A stretch of DNA of 64,000 bases from Verpa conica. Lineage: Eukaryota > Ascomycota > Pezizomycetes > Pezizales > Morchellaceae. The translations under genes were made by a program, and so were the position numbers. The stretch covers positions 310,001 to 374,000 of the forward strand of contig JAUFSD010000002.1 in NCBI GenBank assembly GCA_033030425.1. Reading direction: 5' to 3'. Positions 13,101 to 24,016 of the stretch are shown here, in pieces; position 1 is the stretch's first letter, and each line of letters starts with the position of its first letter. The notes beneath the pieces are model-generated. The model worked only from the letters and a program-made list of their open reading frames with translations, was not told the origin of the DNA and did no database searches.

Positions 13101-13767
13101 TAATCGTCCAGCACTCCCAGCAGCCCCGATATCGCTATCGTCATCGTCATCGGTGTCGACGCTGGTTACAATGACAAAGTCTGGGTGGGTTAGTGCTATA
13201 CAGCCCACCCCCGTTTTAGTTACGGATCCTATATCATCTTCTACAGTGGTTGCTACTGCAATTACAACCGAGACTTCGATTGCGCCGACGTTGGTGGAGA
13301 CTCTATCGTTGGATACGAAAAATTCTACCACTGTCACTGCTACTGAATCTTCTGCCGCTGCCACTACTATTGAATCTTCTGCCACTGTCACTACTACTGA
13401 GGCTACAACCACTCAGTCTACTACTATGTCCGAGACAACCAGTGTGGCCACTACCGAAGTTGCTGCTGCAGAGTCTACATCCACCGCCACTGATGTTACT
13501 ATCTCTGAAACAACAACCACCACCGCCGAGACCACTAAGATTACTGAGACCACAACTGAAGCTGCTAAGACCACAGCCACAACTAAAACTCAGGCCACGA
13601 CTACCACAGGCCTCGCCTCCTCTCTCTTCCTCACAGTCCCTCTCGCTGGTGGGGCTGCTGCAACAAACACACCGACTCCTCAGTTTATTCCAATTAACTT
13701 TAATACGGTCGATTTGAGTAATCTACAGACGGAATGGACCGGGCAAATCTTGCCAACCCCTCGTTAA
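10191..13767 (+). CDS. Secreted Thr/Glu-repeat protein with two cupredoxin domains, 1090 aa
   Basis: Predicted extracellular or cell-wall protein. Six exons: 10191-10480, 10549-10596, 10650-10701, 10757-10855, 10923-11960, 12022-13767; phases agree throughout. A signal peptide covers about residues 1-26 (LIFLATLQLLGVARG). Residues about 90-509 are a low-complexity stalk of repeats such as VATETKLATET, with QVIHS and KVIES units, rich in Thr and likely O-glycosylated. Two near-identical cupredoxin domains follow (about 552-670 and 698-816). Each has the full type-1 copper ligand set: His587/Cys638/His645/Met650 and His733/Cys784/His791/Met796, spaced C-x6-H-x4-M. A Thr/Ser-rich tail (about 865-1050) follows and there is no obvious GPI signal. 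The domain matches fungal extracellular cupredoxins (QNHTVTQSTFDKPC, GMVFAIN). Function is unknown. An in-frame ATG at 10107 would spoil the signal peptide. Confidence 0.88.
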
Positions 13768-15880
13768 GGATGAGTAAGGGGTGATATATAGTCCATTTCT
13801 TATTTTTTATGATAGCGTAATTTTTTTACTTCTGTTCTTTTTTAATTCTTTTATATCCGCTTAGACCGTAATCATGCGGCGAGGGAGGAGACGAGAGGAA
13901 CTTTTTTTGGTGGCTTGTTAGCCACCATCCACTTTACTACTATTTCCTTCTTTTTTTTTATCGTCATTATTTTTTTTCTATTGGTTCTTTTTCCCCCGTG
14001 AGCTGGCAGCGGGTAAATCTTTTATTTACTTGCAACATTAGTTAGATAGTAAAGGAAGGGGGGAATTGAACTGAGCTGTTGATTCATAGAGCGCTCTGAT
14101 ATTTTCCTTGTGAGTCATTATGAAGTGGTGTCACCCCAAAACAATTCCTGGGTTCATACAGCGGCGAGATTGATGGTTTGGGCTTTTTGGTCGTGTTACC
14201 TAGTTTCAACCTGAGGCGTTTTTATCCCTGAGTGGTAATCAAGGGGTTGACGGCACACACAAGGTTGAATCTAACCCTAACCCAAATAAGGGCCTTCAAA
14301 GCCAGCGGTTTATAAACCATAATAACATATAATAATTTGATAAAATTCACTAACTGAAGGTATACTATACTCCATATATTTAATGAGTTAACTGGGGGGG
14401 AAAGGCGCACTATGTAATCCTTTGCATTTATGAGCCGCTATGAAGCTATTATAACCAACTACATGTAGCTACTCACCATGGCCTTCCCTAGACCGAGGCT
14501 AGAGCCCCATGGAGGAGAGTTCTTCTTTAGTGGGGCATCAAATAGCCAGTATATACATGTAGATCTCGAGCAATTACGCTACCTAGATCGTAAAACGTAA
14601 TCATTGTGATAATAAGAACCTGGTAAAGAAAATTCTGGAAGGTGCCGTTATCCGCCTTAACTAGGACCAGGATCGTATTTTCAAGAGATTCAATCTACAG
14701 TATCAAATTTGTCCACGGAGAATTCCTGCAAATTCCCGTTCCCGTTGAAAAAATGAAAAAATGAAAAAAAAGCAGATAATCTCCAATCACAGTTCATCAC
14801 TCGCGCATTCTATAGCCACCTACGTAATCTCTCGGCCAATGATACTACCATCCACAATTTTTTCCCCTGTCACTTGCCGTAGATACATTAGTGAAATCGA
14901 GTTTACAACCGATAGATCCCGCTTCAAATGCAACAGAACTTCATCACTGACTTCTATTCTTCCTTCCGACTGTACTGTTTACTGGTGGGCCACAGCATAT
15001 GCATTTCAGCTGAATGAGCTGGAGACTTAATTCTAATACCATGTGAGCGTAAGTCAGTTCCATACTTAGGACTTTTCTGTCCCAATTCATCTTGCATCCC
15101 TTTGTTTCAGTTGGGCTGCGGTATTTTTAAGCAATCACACTCGGTGTTCTATTTCATACGAAAGCTGGGTGACGTCAGAACCGCTGGGATAATTTCCGTT
15201 ACTGGGATACTTAACGAGCTCTTTTCCGTCTGATATACTGATTGGAAGCTTTAAAGGTTACTTTTAAACTCAAGGTAATGGGGGCATATGCGAACAAGGA
15301 TTATCTAAGGTTGTCTCATAGCTACGGCTGCGAATCACAGCTTGTCACTCGAATACATTTTACCGGTACTTACCGCTATCACGGCTTAGCCGACCCTTGG
15401 TCGAACCAGGATATGCACCGAGTCAGACGACAACAACGTCATCCCGGGTTGGTGCATAATCTATTTGCTTAAATCGGTGATTACTGTACAACCGTTAAAA
15501 GTCGCATGAGCCACAGAGAACCAAAGACTACCGAAGGCAGAATAAGGACGCTATTCTAGACTAGTTGACATGTCAAAACCCTCAGGTGAATGGACAAATG
15601 CATGAGTAGCACAAAACCAGGTTTGGGCAAATGTTGAGAAATTGGGAATGGCATATAGTAGGTTGGGTATCTTTTACCTCTTATTCGCCCAGCCTATTGG
15701 CCCACTCTCACAACCCAAGCAAGAAAAGAAACAGAAGAAAACAAAAAGAAAGAATGTATCATCGATCGTGATTCCCAAACATGCACCCAGCAGATACCAA
15801 ACCCTATGAAAAATTGACAAAAGAAATCTTGAATATGGCTAGATGCCCCTCAAGCTTAGGAGGTATTCCGCTTAGGTATC
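13768..15880. other. Intergenic, no supported gene
   Basis: AT-rich spacer between the ends of two converging genes. Contains TACATGTA palindromes at 14460-14467 and 14554-14561, a two-copy CCCTAA word near 14272 (too short to be telomeric) and an A-rich run near 14745-14775. The ORFs at 14761 and 15242 are not convincing. Confidence 0.5.
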
Positions 15881-18073
15881 CTAAGGAATTGGGGGGATAA
15901 GAGAGTTCTTTCTCTTGACATTCACACCAGCATGGATACCCCTTCTGATACGCTTCATAGTCAAAGCGGCGATCAGAGCAGCACCAACACCACTTCCATC
16001 TTCGGAAGGAACAATCTGGATGGGATCTTTCCTCACAGACTTGTCCCAACCGAAAATCTCGCGGAGGGCATGGGCACCACGTTGCTGGAAGTTAGGGTAT
16101 TTGTTGAATACAGAACCATCAGCACCGACGTGGCAGGACTTGATATCCTTCATCTTGCAGATGGCGCCAACACCACAGGCGGATAGACGCGCGGCACGGG
16201 TGCCGATCAGCTCAGCAAGACGGCGGATAAGCTTACGCTCAGGCTCGGTAGTGTCGATCTTGAGCTTCTTCTCGAAGAGTGCATGAGTCTCCATCAAGTT
16301 CTCCCATGGATCGCTGTCACCCTCCTATTAGATAGATACTCAGTGTACTATTAATGAGATCTTAAACTTACCTCTCAATCTCAGCTAGGAATGATGCATC
16401 AAGAGAATATTCCACCTGCAATGCACCAATGTCCTCATTCTTGAAAAGGCTAACATCCGGGTTCGCATAAAGATCGACAAGGACTAAGCGGAAGATCTCG
16501 CCTAAGTAGAGCCCGGCGACCATCTTCTCGAAAGTCTGCTGGCCAGGGCGAGGGGAGTGTTTGTCGATATGGATGTCATAGGTAGTACGAGGGAGCACAC
16601 GGTGCTCGTTGTCGAACGCCCCCCACTCACAGTTGATAGCGATAGGAAGGGTGGGGTCAAGGTTCATATGTGCGAGTTTAGGTACGCAGCCAACCTCCTC
16701 CATGTAAGCAGCATTGCATCCTGTTCCAAAGATGCATCCAATCTTGGTAGTATTGTCGGTGTAAGCAGAGGCGATCAGGGTTCCGGTGGTATCGTTCACC
16801 AAAGCAGTAATTTTGATAGGAACGCCCTAAGAGCCTAAGGTTAGTATCTAGATTAAATTATTATATGAGGAAATTACCTACTTTTCTCTCTAAGGCTGCC
16901 TCGAACATGGGAACAACGTCATGACCTTCAACGCCTTCAATATCAAAGCCCTTTGTCCAGCGTTGCAAGATACCATGATCAATAGCGTTCTGTGTGCATG
17001 GATACGAGAAAGTGAAACCAAGATGCAACTCCTTAAGTTCGCTGATATCCTGGCCTTCGTGATTGGCAATTAAAAACTGCTTGACACACTCGGCGATATA
17101 GTCGAACAACTGTTCACCAGTACCAGATTTGATCTCTTCGGGCAGGCGATACTTGGATTGGTAGATATCGTACTGCCCCTTCTCTTCAGGGAGCTCAACC
17201 TCGCAAACACGGAGATTGGTTCCACCCATATCGAGGGCGAGGAAAGTTCCAGTTTCGTCACCGGTTGGATATCCGATCACCCATGTAGGGTTCATGGGCT
17301 ACATAGGGGCACAGTAATTAGTTTCTATTGGGTATTTGTGACAACGCAGGGTGATGAATGAAACGTGGATTATGCAGATGACATACAATTGTTGAGCCAT
17401 CCTTAGCCAAACCTGAATGACAGCAATTAACAGGCTATCCACTGTGCCTCGGGGTGCGGGGAGTCATCACCTTTTTTCAGCTCTTCCACAAATACGTCGA
17501 CGATTTGATGGAGCTTCGGAGTATCAATGGTAAAGATTTTCTCCAGCTCCTTGATGTGGTCCATCAGATCTTTGGGCACATCGTGCATAGAGCCTGCTCC
17601 GTGAACGGGCTATCAGTGATTGCTCCAAAATTATTTAGGTTTTATTTTTTCTTTTAGGTAGAAGCGAGCATTCAATTCGCAGTCTAGTTATTGGCTCTGT
17701 TTACAACGGAATATGTGAGATAACAGACACGAACCTTTACGGCTGGGGGGCTTTCTCGAGGCGGAGAGATACATGATGATGCTCTAGGCGACGGGGGTAA
17801 GCAGACTGGGGGGAAATATTGTAATGCGAACGGCAGTAAAGTCAAAGCTCGCGAGAATCCGACCTCTGATGATGATGAAGGATGGAATAGACTGATGGGA
17901 TGGATGGAGGGGAAAGAAGGGGAGAGGATGAGGGACAAACGTTCATAGAACTGATTGACAGGATTTGAGGAGGGGTCGTTGCTGCAGCTTGATCATGCCT
18001 TGGAGGGGTTGATTGTTGCTTGGTGGGGCTCACCGTCACTCACACCAATTCCAATCTGGGCGAACTTCTGCAT
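15881..18073 (-). CDS. Hexokinase, about 502 aa, with a phase break at one intron
   Basis: Cytosolic hexokinase phosphorylating glucose and fructose at the entry to glycolysis. Exons: 18073-18044 (MQKFAQIGIG), 17609-17471, 17412-17387 (26 nt), 17298-16882, 16826-16372, 16324-15881. Landmarks: LALDMGGTNLRV (phosphate 1), LGFTFSYP (sugar-binding region), NDTTGTLIASAY (contains the catalytic Asp), IFGTGCNAAYMEE, INCEWGAFDN, ERKLIRRLAELIGTRAARL and ADGSVFNKYP. The first intron is long (about 434 nt) and its acceptor is uncertain (17609 or 17593). Oddity: exon 5 ends in AEIER with GTAAGT leaving phase 2, but the next exon (GDSDPWENL) needs phase 0, so no canonical GT-AG pair joins them. This could be a 1-nt sequence error, a non-canonical splice or a real lesion; protein sequence is conserved on both sides. 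Confidence 0.9.
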
Positions 18074-20640
18074 TTCTAACATAGAAACATTCATTTAGAA
18101 GCACTCAGGGCAAGTAACCGACGCCTTCCTGCGACCTTTCTCTCATAATTGCATGGTGTAATCGACCCGGGAAGGATTTCTATTTGCTGTTTGTTTGGAA
18201 CATGTTGGCTGTCTCTGCAACCGCTCCTGCTTCCAGGGTGAATTACAAAAAAAGCGGGAGCAGTACGGGACGAGAGCGGGAGAATGGCTTGGATGGAGGG
18301 GTGGTTTATCACTTGTGGACTCGGAGTATTCGTGGGGTTCAGCGGAAGAGGGACGAGGGCCGGGATAGGTGGGGTGGGAATTGATAATGACGGGCTGTTT
18401 CCATTACCTGGGAATGAAACAAGCAGAGCATGGAGCGAAAAGGAAAGAAAAAAAAGGGCACAAACCAGAATAAAAGAAGCAAAAAAAAGGAAGTCGAAAA
18501 GGAAGGGCAAGAGAACAATCAAGAAAAGCAAAAAGCAAGAAAACTACACACGACAACTATTCTTCCGCAATGTAAAGTGAAAGGCAGTCTCTCCTCCTAC
18601 AATATCTCAGGATCTGATAGGACTTTAGTGCGGATACAGCCTTTACTACCTCTCCGCGCACACACCACTGTTTCCTCCAAAGAGAGCTGCCCCCCAGCAT
18701 AACTCTGAAATCCTGGGACCCGTGGATCACGCAGGGGTGGGAGATAGAAACAGCTTGTTGGACACATGACCGGCCACTGATGGTGGCCGGTCACCAGCAT
18801 GTTCAATAGACTTGGACTCTCGGCGGGACGCGAGACACAACTTTTGCTCCGATGTACCGTGAAACGTCAGACAACGCATATTAAAAAGGCACGTAGTCAG
18901 TCAGCACAGTGCGAGCGACATAGCATAGCATATCCCGCCTCTTCCCCGGGCATTTGGGGCCTCTCGTGAGAGGAGGAGAGGAAGCGATGGGTGACTCTCG
19001 ACGTTTTTGGTTGGTGTATAACTCAAGCGGTATTCATGCCGAGATGTACGTATCGCAGAAGCTCTGATGGCTTTTTGACGTACATAAACTGCCGATGCTG
19101 ACGCCCGCTTAGCCTTTACACGGCGTCTGGGTCGAACCCCAATCCCGGTTCAGAGGTCGACATTTCGGAGTCGGGACTCGTCTAAATTTCCTCCAGTGGT
19201 CTACCGAAGGATTCATCATTGCTTCCCTGCCCTGCGAAGCCTTCCGTTCAACGGAAGGCCAACTATAGGTTGTTGAGATAGATGGATAGATGATACATTT
19301 CTTACCCATTTGCTCGATGGTGGTATCAAAGTTCACACATTGTTCATACACACTATTAGACTTCCGACATCGGGGAGCTATATCGAGAGAACTTTATAGT
19401 AACTCTCCTGTTATCCATGGTAAATACACAGGGTGGATATCGGGAGGCAATTCCCATCCGTGCCTGAATATCTTCTTGATTTTTCCCCGGATTCCACGCG
19501 GCTCCAGTCACCCTAGTCCCCGCCAGCAAGGCACTTTCTCACCATACCTGTTCAAGCACATCACTATTCACCCAGCATTCCTCATGCGCAGACTGAAGGG
19601 AGAGAAGAAAAAAAACTACCAATTAACGACAGGTGACTACAGGTGGCTCATGGGCTCCCGGAATCGTGGGGAGGGCTTCTCCCATCTGCCACGCCACTTA
19701 CAGCCCCTTTCGTCTCATCTCGATGGCCGCTGTCTCGAATCTTGGGCTCCCGCGAATCAGTAATGAACTATTTGTGCTTTAGGATTACCGCTACATCGAT
19801 ATTCAACATCAGCAACTAAAGCTCAGTCATCGTTGATCTTCCGCCCAACGGTTCCAGAAAAGACCCTGGGATATACATATACCTATAAGAAATAATGTGG
19901 CAAGAAAAAAAATGCACTAGGAAAAATCAAGACCTTAGATGCTACATCGGAAACTACACCCGGACAACCACTTCTGCGCCGAAAAATTACCGATGAGCTT
20001 GCTGCGAGGACTACTGCGAGACGATTGTAATCTGATCTAATGCTAGACGATAGGTCAAGTACCCCAACAACTAGACCAGCTTTGGCTATGTACTCCTCAA
20101 AAATAGAACCTTCGAAGCCCATTACATCTCTTCGCACGCACACCACTGTGGGTCTGGGCCGGAATTTTTTTTTTCTTGGGGTACACTCATGCTCATCAGG
20201 CCAACGCGTTCAGTTTTTGTTCGTCAGGATTAATCTCCTCTGTGCCTCTTTATCCTGAGTAGAGCTGAGGCTGAGGCAAGATCCTGTAGACTCCTGCTTT
20301 CTAAGGTGATGACGATGGCGAAGATGAGAGGTAACCGGTCAATCAATCGTTCCTTACCCGCTGTCAGGTCTCTGGCGGCGCTGCGGCGCCGCGGGGGCGG
20401 CCCAAGATACTCGAGACTCGAATTTTCTAAAGTGCATATAATACCTACTTATTTGAAGATCTCATCCTGCCTTCTTCTTGAATCTTCATCAGATCCTCCG
20501 GACTGCATCTTGCCTAGCTACCTAGCATCTTCTACTAGTACAACTGTCTCGACGATCAATCAAGCCAGTTGTCCATTATATTTACTTGTGAATATATATT
20601 TCGACCTTTTTCTCACTCTCGAGAAATATATTCAGCAGTC
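18074..20640. other. Intergenic; hexokinase upstream region with hairpins
   Basis: No supported gene. It includes a purine-rich strand at 18427-18545, the perfect hairpin at 18767-18793 and a GC-rich hairpin (GCGGCG/CGCCGC) at 20375-20392. The ORFs at 19290 and 20306 lack protein character. Confidence 0.5.
18767..18793. repeat. Perfect 11-bp inverted repeat with 5-nt loop
   Basis: TGACCGGCCAC at 18767-18777 pairs exactly with GTGGCCGGTCA at 18783-18793 around TGATG. It lies about 700 bp upstream of the hexokinase start. It could be a binding site for a dimeric regulator (each arm contains CCGG) or a chance hairpin. Confidence 0.5.
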
Positions 20641-20814
20641 ATGTCACCAAGAAGAAAGCTCTCAATCCAGATCCCTAGTCGCTTCATCAAGGACTCGCCA
20701 TTCCCTCCTCCTCCACCTCCATCATCACCTACGGAACAGCGATACCCGTCATTTCCGTTCGGCGACGAAGTTGGGATGAAATCTCCGCTAGAGTATAACC
20801 ATGTGCGGTTGTAG
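20641..20814 (+). CDS. Possible small Pro-rich protein, 57 aa
   Basis: An ATG at 20641 opens MSPRRKLSIQIPSRFIKD, followed by a run of six prolines and the tail MKSPLEYNHVRL, stop at 20812-20814. The ORF extends upstream in frame to 20569, but the ATG at 20641 begins the more protein-like segment. Not recognised. Short length, disorder and the absence of introns keep confidence low; it might also be one exon of a longer gene. Confidence 0.35.
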   Translation: MSPRRKLSIQIPSRFIKDSPFPPPPPPSSPTEQRYPSFPFGDEVGMKSPLEYNHVRL

Positions 20815-22497
20815 ATATGCAAGGTACGGAACATTTATCCATCGAGATTTGATTTGCAGGATTACTGTTCAATTCTGACAGCCTCACAGGGCGCGGTTTA
20901 TAGGTGGTTCGCCAGTGGCGTGGATCATCGCGGCACGTACCACTAGGGGGGTAATGATTGGTTAGGGAACGAAACGTCAAACACCACACCACACACACAT
21001 ATATCACATCACATCCAACTAGATAGAAAAGAGACTTTGTTTTCTTTTTTTTTCCCTTTCCACTCCCGTTTTTTTTATGCGCCGGGTTTTTTCCTTTGAG
21101 GGTCTGGGTTAGATAGGGTTTTCTTATAGGTGTGAATGGGCAAGGTAGTCCGGTAATTATTGACGGCTCCGGCGTGGGCTTCGGATATAAAAAAAAATTG
21201 GTCTTTTACGATTTATGACAGTTGCTTTTTCTTAGAATCACAACGACATGTTTTCTTTTGTTAAAAGAGAAATATACAAAATTTAATCACATATTTCTTC
21301 TCCATCACCGTGTAATAGAATTAAAAGGAAAACTCCGCCCCAATAGGGAATAACCACTAGAGAGTGTAGTACATATTGAGTACATATTGAGTACATATGC
21401 ACCTATAATGCCATCGTACTCCATACCAAAACCCCGGAAGCATCATACTCGACATGCTCTGCAGCTGAGTACTTGACCCAAGCGAGAAAGACCAGGATGC
21501 ACCAATATTAAACGAAAGAGGTCAGAAGAGAAAGGGAAAAAAAAAAACTGACAGAAAGCACCAATAGCGACATCACTATCTCAGGCCTAGTCTAGACCAT
21601 CAACAGAACTCTCCCCACACCACTCTTCTGAGAAACGGACCCAATAAGTCTTGGCTGTAATTATCATTGGTTAAAAGAGGATATAAGAGAACACATATGA
21701 GCCGGAGATTTTTCCCCCCCCCCCTTCCCCTCCCTATTTACTTTTTTCTTTCTTTCTTTTTTGGCAGGGAGATGTAGCTGGTCATCATGTGATTTAATAT
21801 ATAATTATTTTTTTCATCACCCTTCTCTTTTACTCGTTTGTCATTTGTATATTTTAGGTATGGATGTCGTGATCGGTGGTTTTTTTTCTTTTCTTCCCTT
21901 TTTCTTTTTCTTTTTCTTTTGTAATAAGAAATACTCCTCCGAGTGGGGGATATATGTAGTCGTAGATGGGGGGGTTTTTTGTAGATGTCATCATAAATAT
22001 ATGCACCTTTTGTTTGTTATTCTGAGCCCAATAGGGCTCGATATGGTGGCATTAGTTGTTACTTTTTCCTGGTTGGTTGCTTGAGTACTCTAGATTTATT
22101 GGTAGTACTGAATCAGTAGGTTGCTATTTGTAGGTGTCGTACGTTATTTGTTAATGCTGGCTGTACTGAAGCGTACGTAGAGTATAGTATTTGCAGGTAG
22201 GTAAAAAAAAGTAACACTTAAAGAATAATAAAAAGCAAACAAGAAAAAAAAAAACTGAGAACGGAGAGAGAATCAGAATCAGAATCATCAACGCCTTCAA
22301 GTCCCTTTCCGTAATCATCCTGCTCACCCCAAACTCATAAACATACAGCCTTTATCTCCCCTTTTCCATTCCCTTCCCCAAAATTAACACAAGGGAGGTT
22401 TATTATTAATGAAATTCATTTTTCTTTGCACTGCTACGATGCATAGACAACGTCCTCCGGGAAAGCATTATCGACCCATCGCAGGTCAAAAGTCGTA
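20815..22497. other. Intergenic with short tandem repeat
   Basis: No supported gene. An 11-bp unit (AGTACATATTG) is repeated three times at 21368-21399. Poly-C (about 21714-21724) and several long T and A runs are present. The ORF at 21761-22084 is a T-rich artefact. Confidence 0.5.
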
Positions 22498-23041
22498 TTA
22501 ATCAATCCCGTGCTGTTTTTTGAGCTTTTCTAAACTCTCCTGACGCTTCGCGAGATCGTTTTCTGCACGCGCCATTTTTTCCGGCTGGTGATATAATACT
22601 ATTCCCACACCCTGTTGTTAGCGAAATCTACTACGAGAAAAGGGGGGAGGCAAGAGTCCTTGACTAACCGACGAGGTAGCGATTTTGGAAATTGAACCCA
22701 TTCAACTTATCGCACGCCGTCTTGGCATCCATGACATCTTCATAGACCACAAACGCGGTCCCCTTGGTGTTGTTTGCTATTCCTTGGCGGATTTGACTGT
22801 GACGCGCCTCGTTAGCTTGCGGATGAGGGAGGACGATGATGGGTAGATGGATACATACCGGATAGGACCGAATTTTCCAAACAAGTCGAATAGTTCTTCA
22901 GAAGAGACGTTGTAGCTATTGGTTTCTTGTCAGCGATGGGGAGAGGATCATCGTAAAGGACAGCGAGAGCTTCACGAACCTCAAGTTCTTGACGAACAGA
23001 ACCCGTTGGACTTCAGGAGCAAGTTTACCACCCCGATTCAT
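22498..23041 (-). CDS. SF3B6 (p14) branch-site subunit of U2 snRNP, 115 aa
   Basis: Spliceosome protein of the SF3b complex that contacts the branch-point adenosine and SF3B1. Four exons: 23041-22980, 22915-22859, 22796-22669, 22598-22498; phases agree. The RRM shows RNP2 VLFVKNL (14-20) and RNP1 KGTAFVVYE (51-59), followed by [20 protein letters not shown] and the family's C-terminal signature [12 protein letters not shown]. The final acceptor is set by homology: aatag|TATTA gives VVLYHQ, while the more upstream cag would insert extra residues and break phase. The first donor is GTTCGT. The human protein is 125 aa, so the size fits. The gene is divergent from the IQ-motif gene, with about 970 bp between start codons. 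Confidence 0.95.
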
Positions 23042-24016
23042 ATCTCGGCTGAGATTCTTTCACTGACTGTGGGAGGATGTGAGATGCAGAGGAGGGGGGA
23101 TGAGTGTGAGATGGTGCGATGGGGGTATGGTGTGAGTGATGGGGAAGGGTTGGGGTTGAGGGTTTATCGATATCGATCGCGGATGGCGAGGAGAACAATT
23201 CCGTATGGAGCGTGCAGCCCGACAACGCGGCTGGTCTTGGAGTTCTTGGCAGGGCGGGTGAGTGTGGCGGGTGATGTGACATGTGGTGAGCCACAGCCGT
23301 TGGGGGAGCATGGCATATCACTCGGGGTGGCCGGATTCGGGTTGTGCAGAGGAAGGACTAAGAGGTACAAGGCCGGGGCGTAGTTAAGGTTAGATTATCT
23401 ACTTCCAGGGCCATAAAAGGCCCCACTGAGGCTATGACTACATGTACCCACAAAGCCCCTCGTTCCTGCCCTTTTGGCTCTGGTGTTGAAGGCTTGCTGC
23501 ATAACAAGTAACCGCAAACGGCGGCGTGAGTGATACTTCATGACCAGGTAGAATGAATGAATGAATTAATCATAAGTAAATGTGCCCTTAGGCTATGGTA
23601 ATGACCAGGCAGAGATCCTCCGGCTATGTATTGGATATTCACTCCAAAGAAGCAGACCATTATCTCGGATATTTACGCGTTTATTACCACACAGCCCATC
23701 GTTAAAGCTACACTTCCAGTCCAGCCCATCCTCCCTTCCGAACATCCTCAGTCTCAACCGTCAAAACCCTGCCAAGGACAAGGGAGGAACCTGCCAAGGC
23801 GCGCCCAGCAAGCTGCCCGATGACGCGCAAGCCCATCTTGGTTGCTTGATCTTCAGCCCACCTCATAAAGAACTAAAAAAAAAAAAGAGAACTCCGCCTC
23901 ACAGAGTCTCCGATCTTTATTCTCTACGATTTACTTTAATAGGGCCATTCCTCGGCCGGCTCTACTTATTCCCGCCGTATTTCTCATCTCATTGCGTGTG
24001 CGCGACCGTGTTAGCA
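23042..24016. promoter_or_regulatory. Divergent promoter region SF3B6 / IQ-motif gene
   Basis: About 975 bp shared by the two outward-reading genes. It contains the TACATGTA palindrome at 23439-23446 and a 21-bp word at 23555-23575 that recurs at 47652-47672. ORFs here (22919, 23025, 23582) are unsupported; that at 23582 is an in-frame upstream extension of the IQ gene and is more likely 5' UTR. Confidence 0.4.

Noticed and set aside
13250..13717. 155-codon Leu/Pro-rich plus-strand ORF
   Set aside because: Alternate frame of the Thr/Ser-rich tail of the cupredoxin protein.
14268..14290. CTAACCCTAACCC resembling telomere repeat
   Set aside because: Only two units, internal, and not repeated nearby; chance or a degenerate word.
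19100..19200. tRNA-like GGTTCGA-type words (also near 15405)
   Set aside because: T-arm stems do not pair and no matching acceptor or D-arm could be folded; no tRNA supported anywhere in the window.
23025..23383. ORFs upstream of SF3B6 on both strands
   Set aside because: They overlap the SF3B6 promoter region, are low complexity (His/Pro-rich) and show no splice structure.
23582..24016. In-frame upstream ATG extending the IQ-motif protein
   Set aside because: The added sequence is unlike the family; METSAPP at 24017 is the natural start and the rest is likely 5' UTR.
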